Positions 53,291 through 62,080 of a stretch of 64,000 bases of DNA are shown here, piece after piece; within the stretch, counting starts at the first letter, position 1, and every line of letters starts with the position of its first letter. The notes below the pieces were generated by a model. The model was not told where the DNA came from, ran no database searches, and was given only the letters and a program-made list of their open reading frames with translations. A program made the translations under genes and the position numbers. The stretch spans positions 124,001 through 188,000 of the forward strand of contig NZ_JAMQCO010000003.1 of NCBI RefSeq assembly GCF_023702225.1, written 5' to 3'. Origin of the DNA: Aureimonas altamirensis (GTDB taxonomy: Bacteria > Pseudomonadota > Alphaproteobacteria > Rhizobiales > Rhizobiaceae).

Positions 53291-53509
53291 ATGGCAGTGG
53301 CTCGGAAGTCATCGCGCGTGAAAGTCGCCGAGTATCGCGCCCGCCAGCGGGCGCGCGGCATGCGCCCTATTCAGATTTGGGTACCTGACGTTCGGTCCTC
53401 CACTTTCAGGAAGGAGGCATCGAGGCAGTCCCTGGCGGTTGCGCAAAGCAGTAGCGAGGCTGAGGATCAGGCATTTGTCGATGCGATCTCCGACTGGAGC
53501 GTCGAGTGA
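53291..53509 (+). CDS. mazE: Antitoxin, MazE-like (DUF3018) family
   Basis: 72 residues. 'VKVAEYRARQRARGMRPIQIWVPDVRSSTF' is the DUF3018 signature: a basic N-terminal DNA-binding part, followed by a short acidic C-terminus ('SSSEAEDQAFVDAISDW') that would wrap the toxin. GGAGG lies at 53281-53285 and a palindromic operator just upstream. The stop overlaps the GTG start of the toxin, the normal antitoxin-first order. Confidence 0.85.
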   Translation: MAVARKSSRVKVAEYRARQRARGMRPIQIWVPDVRSSTFRKEASRQSLAVAQSSSEAEDQAFVDAISDWSVE

Positions 53510-53847
53510 GGCGCGGGGAAATCTGGACTGCCTCTGGCGGCTCCGCGTTCACAGGAAAGCCGCAGCCTGTGGTCGTCGTACAGGACGACGCCTTCGATGG
53601 AACGGACTCCATAACCGTCTGCGTATTCACGACGCACGACACGCACGCGCCGATATTTCGTCTCGAGGTCGAGCCGACGGATCAGAACGGATTGCGTCAG
53701 GTGTGCCGTCTGATGGTCGATAAACTGACCACGGTATCGAAATCGAAACTCGGAGAAAGAATCGGTCGCCTGCAGGACGAAGACCTCGTGCGCCTGAACC
53801 AGGCGATCCTTGTTTTCCTGGGGCTTGCAGGTTCGGCGAGACCGTGA
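53506..53847 (+). CDS. mazF: MazF/PemK-type endoribonuclease toxin
   Basis: 113 residues from GTG 53506, overlapping the antitoxin stop (GTGA). The PemK/CcdB-like barrel is visible: 'RRGEIWTASGG', 'KPQPVVVVQDDAFDGTDSITVCVFTTHDT' and 'RQVCRLMVDKLTTVSKSKLGERIGRLQDEDLVRLNQAI'. The first loop and the threonines after the third strand correspond to the RNA-cleaving site of MazF. It probably cleaves mRNA in single-stranded motifs and stops growth when the antitoxin is lost. The toxin looks intact. Confidence 0.88.
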   Translation: MRRGEIWTASGGSAFTGKPQPVVVVQDDAFDGTDSITVCVFTTHDTHAPIFRLEVEPTDQNGLRQVCRLMVDKLTTVSKSKLGERIGRLQDEDLVRLNQAILVFLGLAGSARP

Positions 53848-53857
53848 GGACCATCGC

Positions 53858-54478
53858 TCAGCCCAACAGCTCGCGGACGTCCTCCCGGGTCAGCGGCTTT
53901 GTCTTCCGGCCCTGCAGAAGCAGGTGCAGTTTGGCCGTCTCTTCCAGTTCCTCGAGCGCGTAGAGCGCCTCGTTCAGCCCCTTGCCGGCGATGACGGGGC
54001 CATGATTGGCCAGAAGCACGCAGGCGTGGCTGACGGCCGCCTCGCGCACCGCATCGGCCAGCCTGACGTCTCCCGGCCGGTAATAGGGCACGAGCGCAAG
54101 CTCGCCCACCCGCATCACGTAATAGGCCGTCAGCGGCGGCAGCACCGGGCAGCCTTCGGGATGGTCGAGGCAGGAAACCGCCACCGAATGGGTGGAATGG
54201 GTATGGATGATGGCTTCCGCATCGCTGCGCACGGCATAGACGGAGGTGTGCAGGAAGGCTTCCTTGGAAGGCTTGTCGCCGCCGACCAGACGCCCCTGTG
54301 CATCCAGTCGCGACAGGCGCTCCGGGTCGAGATCGCCGAGGCTGGTATTGGTGGGCGTCATGAGCCAGCCATCGTCGATCCGCAGGCTGAGATTGCCCGC
54401 CGTGCCGTGGACCAGGCCACGATGATAGAGACGCTCGCCCATGCGGCACAGGCAGTCGCGCGCCTTCGCCTCGTTCAT
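53858..54478 (-). CDS. otnC: 3-oxo-tetronate 4-phosphate decarboxylase (class II aldolase fold)
   Basis: 206 residues from ATG 54478. Class II aldolase/adducin fold: 'HGTAGNLSLRIDDGWLMTPTNTSLGDLDPERL', metal-binding histidines in 'AIIHTHSTHSVAVSCL' and 'VLLANHGPVIAGKGLNEALYALEELEETA'. In the tetronate pathway OtnC decarboxylates 3-oxo-tetronate 4-phosphate to dihydroxyacetone phosphate. The start overlaps the stop of the deoR gene, and it is the last gene of the operon. Without the neighbours it would only be called an L-ribulose-5-phosphate-epimerase-like protein. Confidence 0.85.
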   Translation of the reverse strand: MNEAKARDCLCRMGERLYHRGLVHGTAGNLSLRIDDGWLMTPTNTSLGDLDPERLSRLDAQGRLVGGDKPSKEAFLHTSVYAVRSDAEAIIHTHSTHSVAVSCLDHPEGCPVLPPLTAYYVMRVGELALVPYYRPGDVRLADAVREAAVSHACVLLANHGPVIAGKGLNEALYALEELEETAKLHLLLQGRKTKPLTREDVRELLG

Positions 54479-55257
54479 GCCGTTTCTCCCCTGCCGCGAA
54501 TGACGGTCAGCCCCAGACCCTCGATCGTTTCGACGCACTCCGGCAAGAAGTCCGCGTCCGTGACCAGGGTGTCGAACGCCTGCATCGGCACCGAGGCATA
54601 GGGCGCGCGCCGGCCGAACTTCGAGCTGTCGGCCAGAAGGATGGATGATGCCGCGCTGGCCACGGCGGCCTCCTTGACCGCGCCCTTGCCCGGATCCGTC
54701 ACCGACAGGCCGGCTTCCGAAAAGGACGAGGACGATATGAACGCGATGTCGAACCGGAAGGATCGTATGGCGCGCGCGGCACCTTCACCGATGGCGGACC
54801 GATTCTCCCGGTCGACCAGCCCGCCCGTATGGTGCAGCACGGAGCCGCCATGGCTCGACAGAAGCTCCATGACCGCGAAATCGTTCGTGACGATGGTCAG
54901 GTCGTCGCGCTGTGCCAGCCGCCCCGCGAGCGCCAGGATGGTGGTGCCTGCATCGAGGTAGATGGCCGCCCCCTGCGGGACCAGGCGCGCCGCCGCCCCG
55001 CCGATGGCGGCCTTTGACGTGCGGTTCAACGCCGCCTTCGCCGCATGCGGCGCCTCGCGCGAGACGGTAGGATCGGCCAGACGCACCCCTCCGGCAACGG
55101 CGATGACGCGGCCCGCCTCTTCCAGCGCGCGGATGTCCCGCCGCACCGTCATGTGGGACACCCTCAGAAGCCGCGTCAGTTCGGCGATGCCGACCGCGGG
55201 CCGTTGGCTGACGAGGTCTAGGATCCGGCTTTGCCGCTCTGCCGGAATGAGGGCCAT
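54475..55257 (-). CDS. DeoR/GlpR-family transcriptional regulator of the tetronate operon
   Basis: 260 residues from ATG 55257. N-terminal DeoR helix-turn-helix: 'ERQSRILDLVSQRPAVGIAELTRLLRVSHMTVRRDIRALEEAGRV'. The C-terminal sugar-phosphate sensor domain has 'AIYLDAGTTILALAGRL', 'LTIVTNDFAVMELLSSHGG' and 'DIAFISSSSFSEAGLSVTDPGKGAVKEAAV'. It sits inside the operon between otnI and otnC (ATGA overlap with otnC), so it is made along with the enzymes. Expected role: repressor relieved by a phosphorylated tetronate intermediate; a palindrome near 58313 is a likely target. Confidence 0.9.
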   Translation of the reverse strand: MALIPAERQSRILDLVSQRPAVGIAELTRLLRVSHMTVRRDIRALEEAGRVIAVAGGVRLADPTVSREAPHAAKAALNRTSKAAIGGAAARLVPQGAAIYLDAGTTILALAGRLAQRDDLTIVTNDFAVMELLSSHGGSVLHHTGGLVDRENRSAIGEGAARAIRSFRFDIAFISSSSFSEAGLSVTDPGKGAVKEAAVASAASSILLADSSKFGRRAPYASVPMQAFDTLVTDADFLPECVETIEGLGLTVIRGRGETA

Positions 55258-55258
55258 G

Positions 55259-56038
55259 TCAGCCTCCGAGCCAGGGCCGCGTCCAGCCGAGGCCGGCGAC
55301 GGTTCCGTTGCGCGGATTGTATTCGCAACCCACGAAGCCCTCATATCCGAGCCGATTCAGGACGTTCAGCATGTGGCCGTAATCAACCTCGCCCGTGTCG
55401 GGCTCGTGCCGCTCCGGCACGGATGCGATCTGCACATGGGCGAAGCGGCCGTTCAGCCGCTCGGCAAGCCGGGTCAGGTCCCCGTCCATGATCTGGGCAT
55501 GATAAAGGTCGAACTGCACTGCGATGTTGGGCCGTTCCACGGCCGCGCACAGATCGGCGGCCGCCTCCTGATGGGCGACGAAATAGCCGGGAACGTCCCG
55601 GGTGTTCAGCGCCTCGACCAGAATGGTGATCCCGTCGGAAGCGAACATATCGCAAGCCATCCGCATACTGGCGATGAAGGTGCTGCGGCAGGCCTCCGCA
55701 TCGAGGCCTTGGGTTATACCGGACATGGCGTGGACCCGGCGCACACCGAGGGCGCGGGCATAGGCCAGCGCGATGCCGGCATTGCGGGCAAATTCGGCCT
55801 CCCGGCCCGGGATGGCGGCCATCCCGCGCTCGCCGGCGGCCCAATCTCCCGGTGGCATGTTGAACAGGGCGACTTCCAGCCCAAGGCGCCGGATCCGCTC
55901 GGCGATCTCTTCCGGCCTGTGCTCGTAGGGGAACAGGAATTCGACGGCCGAAAAGCCGTTTTCCGCAGCCGCCTCGAACCTGTCCAGGAAGGGCACCTCG
56001 GTGAACATCAACGTCAGATTGGCTGCCAGACGCGGCAT
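55259..56038 (-). CDS. otnI: 2-oxo-tetronate isomerase (hydroxypyruvate isomerase family)
   Basis: 259 residues from ATG 56038. TIM-barrel of the Hyi/xylose-isomerase-like family: 'MPRLAANLTLMFTEVPFLDRFEAA', 'AVEFLFPYEHRPEEIAERI', the metal glutamate in 'ITILVEALNTRDVPGYF', 'IAVQFDLYHAQIMDGDLTRL' and 'YEGFVGCEYNP'. It interconverts 2-oxo- and 3-oxo-tetronate in this pathway. It lies two bases downstream of otnK and one base before the regulator gene, inside a tightly packed operon. Confidence 0.87.
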   Translation of the reverse strand: MPRLAANLTLMFTEVPFLDRFEAAAENGFSAVEFLFPYEHRPEEIAERIRRLGLEVALFNMPPGDWAAGERGMAAIPGREAEFARNAGIALAYARALGVRRVHAMSGITQGLDAEACRSTFIASMRMACDMFASDGITILVEALNTRDVPGYFVAHQEAAADLCAAVERPNIAVQFDLYHAQIMDGDLTRLAERLNGRFAHVQIASVPERHEPDTGEVDYGHMLNVLNRLGYEGFVGCEYNPRNGTVAGLGWTRPWLGG

Positions 56039-56040
56039 GG

Positions 56041-57324
56041 TCACACCCCCTCCTGCGATGCTGCTGCGCGCGCAAGGTCCTGCGCTTCGAAGAAGAAGCG
56101 CTCCTGACCGAAATTGCCGCTTTTCAGCGCCAGCGATATCGGCTTGTCGACGGCGCGTACGAAGGGCACGCCCGGCGCGATACGGGGCCCGATGTGGAAG
56201 CCGCCGATCTCCAGCGCCTGGCTGACGGTACCGGAGGTCTCGCCGCCGGCCACGATGAAGGTCTGGAAGCCCTCGGCTTCCAGTCGGCGCGCAAGCGCGT
56301 GGAACAGACGCTCCACCGCTGCGCTTGCCGCCTGCGCGCCGAGCCGCTCCTGGATATCGGCCAGCGCCTCCGGCCCGACTGTGGCGCTGACGAGAGGCGC
56401 ATAGTCGCCGCCTTCCGCCGCCTTCACCGCATCCAGCAGCCGGCTTGCGTAGGCGTCGCTGTCGGCCATCGCCTCGTCCACGGATACGCGGACCACCGGC
56501 GCCGCCGCGGCATAGGCGGCCACCTGCCGGTTCGTCATCTGCGAGCAAGAGCCGGACAGGAGGATCGTGCGTCCCGTGCCGGGGCGGCCGGCCGCCTCCG
56601 CATCGGCCGGATCGCCGCAGCCCTCCATGCCGGCCATGCAGATGCCGTCGGCAAGGCCGGCGCCGCCCGTTACGAGCCGCATGCCGGACACGGCTGCGCC
56701 GAGCGTTGCCAGATGGTCGGCGTTCAGTGCGTCCAGCACCGCATACCGCACCCCCGCTGTCTTCAATCCCTCCAGCGCCGCGCGGACGGCCTCGGGCCCG
56801 CGCTCCACGACGGCGTAAGGCACGTTGCCGGCCTTGCCCTCCGATTGCGCCTCCATCAGCCGCATCAGGTTGGCGTCCGTCATCGGGTTCACCGGATGGT
56901 GCCGCATGCCCGATTCGTCCAGCGGTACGTCACCGACGAAGAGATAGCCCTGATAGATCGTGCGCCCGTTTACCGGAAGCGCCGGGCAGATCACGGTGAG
57001 CGTCTCGCCCATCGCCGCCATGAGCGCGTCCGTGACCGGGCCGATATTGCCCTGCGGCGTCGAATCGAATGTCGAGCAATATTTGAAGAACACTTGCGCG
57101 CAATCGCGCGCCATCAGCCATTCGAGGGCGGCGAGGCTTTCGGCCACCGCCTGCTCCACCGGCGCGGAGCGGGACTTGAGGCTGATGACGACGGCATCGG
57201 CGGTCACCGTCCGGGTTGCGTCGGGCACGCCGTTCAGCTGGATCGTGCCGAGGCCGTTGGCGACGAGGAAGCCGGCGATGTCGGTGGCGCCGGTGAAATC
57301 GTCCGCGATGATGCCGAGGCGCAT
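56041..57324 (-). CDS. otnK: 3-oxo-tetronate kinase (DUF1537 family)
   Basis: 427 residues. Four-carbon acid sugar kinase: N-terminal 'LGIIADDFTGATDIAGFLV' with the ADDFTGA motif at residues 7-13, 'FFKYCSTFDSTPQGNIGPV', 'CPALPVNGRTIYQGYLFVGDVPL', and the C-terminal ATP-site 'TFIVAGGETSGTVSQAL'. Known OtnK enzymes phosphorylate 3-oxo-tetronate at O4. Its ATG shares one base with the stop of ltnD, and otnI follows after two bases. Confidence 0.92.
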   Translation of the reverse strand: MRLGIIADDFTGATDIAGFLVANGLGTIQLNGVPDATRTVTADAVVISLKSRSAPVEQAVAESLAALEWLMARDCAQVFFKYCSTFDSTPQGNIGPVTDALMAAMGETLTVICPALPVNGRTIYQGYLFVGDVPLDESGMRHHPVNPMTDANLMRLMEAQSEGKAGNVPYAVVERGPEAVRAALEGLKTAGVRYAVLDALNADHLATLGAAVSGMRLVTGGAGLADGICMAGMEGCGDPADAEAAGRPGTGRTILLSGSCSQMTNRQVAAYAAAAPVVRVSVDEAMADSDAYASRLLDAVKAAEGGDYAPLVSATVGPEALADIQERLGAQAASAAVERLFHALARRLEAEGFQTFIVAGGETSGTVSQALEIGGFHIGPRIAPGVPFVRAVDKPISLALKSGNFGQERFFFEAQDLARAAASQEGV

Positions 57325-58232
57325 CAGGAGCCTGCCTTTCCCGGCAGGTCTATCCCTGCGAAGGTCTTGATGACGGCGCTGTCCGCCTCGGCGCCGAAGC
57401 CGGCATTGCTGGCGTTCTGGTACATGGCGAATGCGGTGGAGGCGAGCGGCAGCGGGAACTTCAGCGCGCGGCCCGTTTCCGTGACGATGCCCATATCCTT
57501 GACGAAGATGTCGACGGCCGATGTCGGCGTATAGTCGCCCGTCACCACGGCTTTCATCCTGTCCTCGAACATCCAGCTATTGCCGGCGGCATGGGTGACG
57601 ACATCGTACATCAGGTCCAGCGGTATGCCCGCGCGGGCCGCAAGAGCCATGGCTTCCGCCCCGGCCGCGATGTGCACACCGGCCAAAAGTTGATGCACGA
57701 CCTTGACGGTCGCCCCCTGCCCGATCTCGGACCCAACCTCGTAAACCTTCTCGGCTACGGCGGACAGAACGGGGCGCAACGCCTGGAAGGCCTCGCCGGA
57801 GCCCGACGCCATGACCGTCATGGCCCCGACGGCCGCCTTGGCCGCACCGCCGGATACCGGCGCATCGAGCATGAGCAGCCCGCGCTCGGCCAGCATCGCG
57901 CCGAAGCGGCGGGCATCCTGCGGCGCGATGGTGGCCGATACCATGACAGCCGTCCCGGGCCTCAGCGCGGAGGCGATCCCCGTTTCGCCGAAGAGGACAG
58001 ACTCCACCTGCGCGGCATTGACCACCAGCACAAGCACGACATCCAGCCGGCTCGCGAAAGCCCGTCCGTCCGGACCGGCATCCACCGCCCCGGCGGCGCA
58101 AAGCGCCGTGCAGGCCGCCGCGCTGATATCGATGCCGAAGGTCGGCAGGCCCGCCGCGATGCAGGATCGCGCCGCGCCCATGCCCATGGAGCCCAGGCCG
58201 ATGACGCAGACGGCCGGCTTGTGATCGCTCAT
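57324..58232 (-). CDS. ltnD: L-threonate dehydrogenase (3-HIBADH family)
   Basis: 302 residues, first gene of the operon. NAD-binding 'VCVIGLGSMGMGAARSC', the substrate loop 'MLDAPVSGGAAKAAVGAMTVM' and the catalytic lysine region 'GQGATVKVVHQLLAGVHIAAGAEA' of beta-hydroxyacid dehydrogenases; the C-terminal 'VFVKDMG' type motif appears as 'DIFVKDMGIVTETG'. Linked to otnK-otnI-otnC it is best read as LtnD, oxidising L-threonate (or D-erythronate-type acids) to 2-oxo-tetronate. The promoter must lie in the 170-base gap shared with the divergent glycerate kinase. Confidence 0.88.
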   Translation of the reverse strand: MSDHKPAVCVIGLGSMGMGAARSCIAAGLPTFGIDISAAACTALCAAGAVDAGPDGRAFASRLDVVLVLVVNAAQVESVLFGETGIASALRPGTAVMVSATIAPQDARRFGAMLAERGLLMLDAPVSGGAAKAAVGAMTVMASGSGEAFQALRPVLSAVAEKVYEVGSEIGQGATVKVVHQLLAGVHIAAGAEAMALAARAGIPLDLMYDVVTHAAGNSWMFEDRMKAVVTGDYTPTSAVDIFVKDMGIVTETGRALKFPLPLASTAFAMYQNASNAGFGAEADSAVIKTFAGIDLPGKAGS

Positions 58233-58402
58233 GATCGATAGTCCTCCCCCACCGGCATCAGTTAAGCCACCCGAGCTCCATCCGTCCAGAGCCTATTAAC
58301 AAATATCCACATTATTGTGTGAAAATTTGTGAAAGTGCGCCTGTGTCCATCCGCGTTTATGACTATGCGGGATGATCGATTCGGCCGGGAGGGGTTCAGG
58401 CG
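58233..58402. promoter_or_regulatory. Divergent control region ltnD / glycerate kinase with nested inverted repeats
   Basis: ACAAAT (58299-58304) and ATTTGT (58325-58330) flank an inner repeat CACA-ttat-TGTG (58308-58319) almost concentrically, in the only AT-rich part of the gap. This is a strong candidate operator for the operon's DeoR regulator, controlling both directions. A GGGAGGGG SD precedes the kinase start. Confidence 0.5.
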
Positions 58403-59671
58403 ATGTCCATGCAAGCGGAGCGGGCGCGCGCGGCGCTGCGGGATATCTTCATGGCGGGCGTCGCCAGCGCCGACCCGCTGGCGGTCCTGGCCGCGCACCT
58501 GCCGAGACCGCCGGCAAACGGGCGCGTGGTCGTCGTGGGCGCAGGCAAGTCGGCCGCCAACATGGCCCGGGCTGTCGAGATCGCCTGGCCCGACGTCCCG
58601 CTGACCGGCGTCGTCGTCACGCGATACGGCCACGCCGTGCCGACCGAACGGATCGAGGTTCTCCAGGCGTCCCATCCCGTCCCCGACGACGCCAGCGAGG
58701 CGGCCGGACGGCGGATCCTTCAGGCGGTCCGGGGCCTGACCGAAGACGACCTCGTGCTTGCCCTCATGTCCGGTGGCGGCTCGGCGCTGATGACGGTGCC
58801 TGCCGAGGGGCTGACACTCGAGGACAAGAAGGCCGTCAACCGGCTGCTTCTGGCATCCGGCGCCGGCATCAACGAGATGAACATGGTTCGCCGCCGGCTG
58901 TCGGCGGTCAAGGGCGGGCGGCTTGCGGCTGCAGCCCGTCCGGCCCGCCTGGTGACGCTGGCCATATCGGACGTGCCGGGCGACGACCCCCGCGCCATCG
59001 CCTCCGGCCCCACGGTGCCGGATGTCGGCGACGACGCCGCGCTTGCAGCCCTCGTCATGCGGCTCGAAGACAGGCTGCCCGAGCGCGTCGTGCGCCTGCT
59101 GAAGGCGGACCGGCCCGCCGCGCCCGGCGGCACGCCGGATTTCCGGCTGATCGCAACACCGGCCATGGCGCTGGAAGCCGCGGCGGACAAGGCCCGCGCG
59201 CTCGGCTACAAGCCCTTGATACTGGGCGACGCGCTGGAGGGCGAGGCAAGCGAGCTCGGGCGCGTGATGGCAGGCATCGCCTTGTCGGCACGGCGGCACG
59301 GCCACCCGGTGAAGGCGCCGGCCGTCCTCCTTTCGGGCGGCGAAACGACGGTGACGATCGGCTCCGCCCGGCCCGGACGTGGCGGCCGCAATACCGAGTG
59401 CCTTTTGGCGCTGGCGCTGGCTCTGAAGGGTGAGGCCGGCATCTACGCCGTGTCGGGCGATACCGACGGGATCGACGGCACCGAAGACGCGGCCGGAGCC
59501 ATCATCGCGCCCGACACTCTGGCGCGTGCGGCGGCCGCCGGCTTCGAGCCCGCATCCGTGCTTGCCGGCCATGACAGCTACAGCCTGTTTGCGGGAATCG
59601 GAGACCTCGTCGTCACGGGTCCTACCCTGACCAACGTCAACGACCTGCGCGCTATCCTCATCGACGAATGA
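58403..59671 (+). CDS. Glycerate kinase, type II (DUF4147/MOFRL)
   Basis: 422 residues from ATG 58403. N-terminal DUF4147 domain ('RVVVVGAGKSAANMARAVE', 'LMSGGGSALM', 'LLLASGAGINEMNMVRRRLSAVKGGRLAAAA') and C-terminal MOFRL domain ('LLSGGETTVTIGSARPGRGGRNTECLLALAL', 'ISGDTDGIDGTEDAAGAI' type). It phosphorylates D-glycerate to 2-phosphoglycerate, as TtuD/GckA do. Divergent from ltnD over a shared control region, it may serve tartrate- or glycerate-type substrates handled with the same regulator; it is not needed for the threonate route itself. Confidence 0.92.
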   Translation: MSMQAERARAALRDIFMAGVASADPLAVLAAHLPRPPANGRVVVVGAGKSAANMARAVEIAWPDVPLTGVVVTRYGHAVPTERIEVLQASHPVPDDASEAAGRRILQAVRGLTEDDLVLALMSGGGSALMTVPAEGLTLEDKKAVNRLLLASGAGINEMNMVRRRLSAVKGGRLAAAARPARLVTLAISDVPGDDPRAIASGPTVPDVGDDAALAALVMRLEDRLPERVVRLLKADRPAAPGGTPDFRLIATPAMALEAAADKARALGYKPLILGDALEGEASELGRVMAGIALSARRHGHPVKAPAVLLSGGETTVTIGSARPGRGGRNTECLLALALALKGEAGIYAVSGDTDGIDGTEDAAGAIIAPDTLARAAAAGFEPASVLAGHDSYSLFAGIGDLVVTGPTLTNVNDLRAILIDE

Positions 59672-59738
59672 CGGAATTGGCGCTTCAAACCGTCGTTGAA
59701 ACGCTCTACAACCCCGCGCGACTTCGAGGAGACAGCGC

Positions 59739-60635
59739 GTGAGCCAGATGACCGACGACCGCGAGAAGCAGGCGAGCCTGCTGGCGGAAGCCCTGCCCTT
59801 CATGCAGGCCTACGAGAACAAGACGGTCGTGGTGAAATATGGCGGCCATGCCATGGGCAATGCCGACCTTGGACGCGCCTTCGCCCGCGACATCGCGCTT
59901 CTCAAGCAGTCCGGCATCAACCCCATCGTCGTGCATGGCGGCGGACCGCAGATCGGCCGGATGCTCGACAAGATGGGCATCGAAAGCCGGTTCGAGGGCG
60001 GCTTGCGCGTCACCGACCAGCGCACCGTCGAGATCGTCGAGATGGTTCTTGCCGGCTCCATCAACAAGGAGATCGTCGCCCTCATCAACGCCGAAGGCGA
60101 GTGGGCGATCGGCCTGTGCGGCAAGGACGGCAACATGGTCTTCGCCGAGAAGGCGCGCAAGACCATGCGGGACCCCGATTCCAACATTGAGCGCGTGCTG
60201 GATCTCGGTTTCGTCGGCGAGCCGGTCGAGGTGGATCGTACGCTGCTGGACCTGCTTGCCCGCTCGGAAATGATACCGGTGATCGCGCCGGTCGCGCCCG
60301 GCCGCGACGGCCATACCTACAATATCAATGCCGATACGTTCGCCGGGGCGATCGCCGGGGCGGTGCGGGCCTCGCGCCTCTTGTTCCTGACGGACGTGCC
60401 GGGCGTTCTCGACAAGGACAAGACCCTCATCAAGGAGCTCTCCGTCTCGCAGGCGCGGCAGCTGATCGCCGACGGCACCATCAGCGGCGGCATGATCCCG
60501 AAAGTTGAAACCTGCATAGAGGCCATCGACAGGGGCGTCGAAGGTGTGGTCATCCTGAACGGCAAGGTGCTCCACGCCGTGCTGCTGGAACTTCTGACAG
60601 AGCACGGCGCCGGGACGCTCATCGTGCCGGGATGA
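59739..60635 (+). CDS. argB: Acetylglutamate kinase
   Basis: 298 residues from GTG 59739 (GAGGAGA SD). Second step of arginine synthesis: phosphorylates N-acetylglutamate. Amino-acid kinase fold with '[17 protein letters not shown]', '[19 protein letters not shown]', '[16 protein letters not shown]' and '[15 protein letters not shown]'; C-terminal '[26 protein letters not shown]'. The N-terminal helix '[12 protein letters not shown]' is that of the arginine-inhibited hexameric type, so feedback control by arginine is expected. It lies apart from argD-argF. Confidence 0.95.
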   Translation: MSQMTDDREKQASLLAEALPFMQAYENKTVVVKYGGHAMGNADLGRAFARDIALLKQSGINPIVVHGGGPQIGRMLDKMGIESRFEGGLRVTDQRTVEIVEMVLAGSINKEIVALINAEGEWAIGLCGKDGNMVFAEKARKTMRDPDSNIERVLDLGFVGEPVEVDRTLLDLLARSEMIPVIAPVAPGRDGHTYNINADTFAGAIAGAVRASRLLFLTDVPGVLDKDKTLIKELSVSQARQLIADGTISGGMIPKVETCIEAIDRGVEGVVILNGKVLHAVLLELLTEHGAGTLIVPG

Positions 60636-60702
60636 ACCTTTGCGGAAGGGTTGCGGCCAAGCGTAACTTGCGTTACTGCGATGCACAAAACGCAGCAAAC
60701 CA

Positions 60703-62022
60703 TTGAAAGCGCAAGACGTGCAAGCCGCAACCACCGAAGCAAAGCCGGTCAACTCCAAGGGCCGTGTCCTGTTCGCAAGCCTTATCGGCACCACCATCGA
60801 ATTCTTCGATTTCTATATCTACGCAACGGCTGCGGTGATCGTATTTCCGCACCTCTTCTTCCCCTCGGCGGATCCCACGTCGGCGACGCTGCAATCCCTG
60901 GCCACCTTTGCCATCGCTTTCTTCGCGCGGCCCATCGGCGCGGCGATCTTCGGCCATTACGGCGACCGTATCGGCCGCAAGGCGACCCTGGTGGCGGCGC
61001 TGATGACCATGGGCCTGTCCACCGTCATCATCGGGGCATTGCCGACCTATGCGCAGGTCGGCGTAGTCGCGCCGCTGCTGCTGGCGCTTTGCCGCCTCGG
61101 GCAGGGCCTCGGCCTCGGCGGAGAGTGGGGCGGCGCGGTCCTGCTGGCGACGGAGAACGCGCCCAAGGGCAAGGAAGCCTGGTACGGCATGTTCCCGCAG
61201 CTCGGTGCGCCCATCGGCTTCATCTGCGCCACGGGCAGCTTCCTTCTGCTCAGCGATTTCCTGACTGAAGACCAGTTCTTCTCCTGGGGCTGGCGCGTGC
61301 CCTTCCTGGCCAGCGCGCTTCTGGTGTTCATCGGCCTGTGGGTGCGCCTGAAGATCCACGAGACGCCGGCCTTCCGGAAGACGCTCGACAGCCAGGAGCG
61401 CGTTTCCGTTCCGCTGGCCGAGATCTTCTCGAAATACAAGACCGAGCTGGTGCTCGGCACCATCGCGGCGCTGGCCACGTTCACCCTGTTCTACATCATG
61501 ACGGTGTTCTCGCTGTCCTGGGGCACGTCGCAGATCGGCCTTGGCTATACGCGCGGAGAATTCCTGCCCATCCAGATGCTGGGGGTCGTCTTCTTCGGCC
61601 TGCTCATCCCGGTCTCCGCCGTTCTGGCCGACCGTTTCGGGCGGCGCAACGTGCTGCTCGGCACGGCGCTGGGCATCTGCGTCTTCGGCTTCTTCATGCC
61701 GGCGCTGTTCGGCGGCGGCTCGCTGGCCGGCGTCGTTGCCTTCTCGGTGATCGGCTTCGCGCTGATGGGCATGACCTACGGCCCGCTGGGCACGGCCCTC
61801 GCCGAATTGTTCCCGACGGCGGTACGCTATACCGGCTCGTCGATGACGTTCAATCTGGGCGGCATCGTCGGCGCGTCGCTGGCGCCCTACATCGCGACGT
61901 CGCTGGCAACGTCGTACGGCATCGCGTCGGTGGGCTACTACCTCTCGATCGCGGGCTTGCTGACGGCGCTGGCGCTGTTCGCCATCCCGGCCAAGCCCAA
62001 GGCCATGATCGCATCGAGCTGA
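60703..62022 (+). CDS. MFS transporter, metabolite:H+ symporter (MHS) family
   Basis: 439 residues from TTG 60703, or 434 from GTG 60718. Twelve hydrophobic segments. The MHS signatures are clear: 'LIGTTIEFFDFYIYATAA' in helix 1, the cytoplasmic 'FGHYGDRIGRKATL' loop 2-3, 'LGQGLGLGGEWGGAVLL' and 'ADRFGRRNVLL' in loop 8-9. Relatives carry shikimate, proline betaine, alpha-ketoglutarate or citrate in symport with protons. A small inverted repeat GTAAC-ttgc-GTTAC (60663-60676) lies just upstream. Substrate not predictable. Confidence 0.9.
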   Translation: MKAQDVQAATTEAKPVNSKGRVLFASLIGTTIEFFDFYIYATAAVIVFPHLFFPSADPTSATLQSLATFAIAFFARPIGAAIFGHYGDRIGRKATLVAALMTMGLSTVIIGALPTYAQVGVVAPLLLALCRLGQGLGLGGEWGGAVLLATENAPKGKEAWYGMFPQLGAPIGFICATGSFLLLSDFLTEDQFFSWGWRVPFLASALLVFIGLWVRLKIHETPAFRKTLDSQERVSVPLAEIFSKYKTELVLGTIAALATFTLFYIMTVFSLSWGTSQIGLGYTRGEFLPIQMLGVVFFGLLIPVSAVLADRFGRRNVLLGTALGICVFGFFMPALFGGGSLAGVVAFSVIGFALMGMTYGPLGTALAELFPTAVRYTGSSMTFNLGGIVGASLAPYIATSLATSYGIASVGYYLSIAGLLTALALFAIPAKPKAMIASS

Positions 62023-62033
62023 AGTAAAGGATC

Positions 62034-62059
62034 GCCGCGCCCTCGCGGGAGGGCGCGGC
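62034..62059 (+). terminator. Strong hairpin between MFS and HAD genes
   Basis: GCCGCGCCCTC (62034-62044) and GAGGGCGCGGC (62049-62059) form a perfect 11-base-pair stem with loop GCGG. No T-run follows, so read-through is possible; it may stabilise the upstream mRNA or act with Rho. Confidence 0.5.
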
Positions 62060-62080
62060 TCCACCCCTGGAGGCGCGAGC

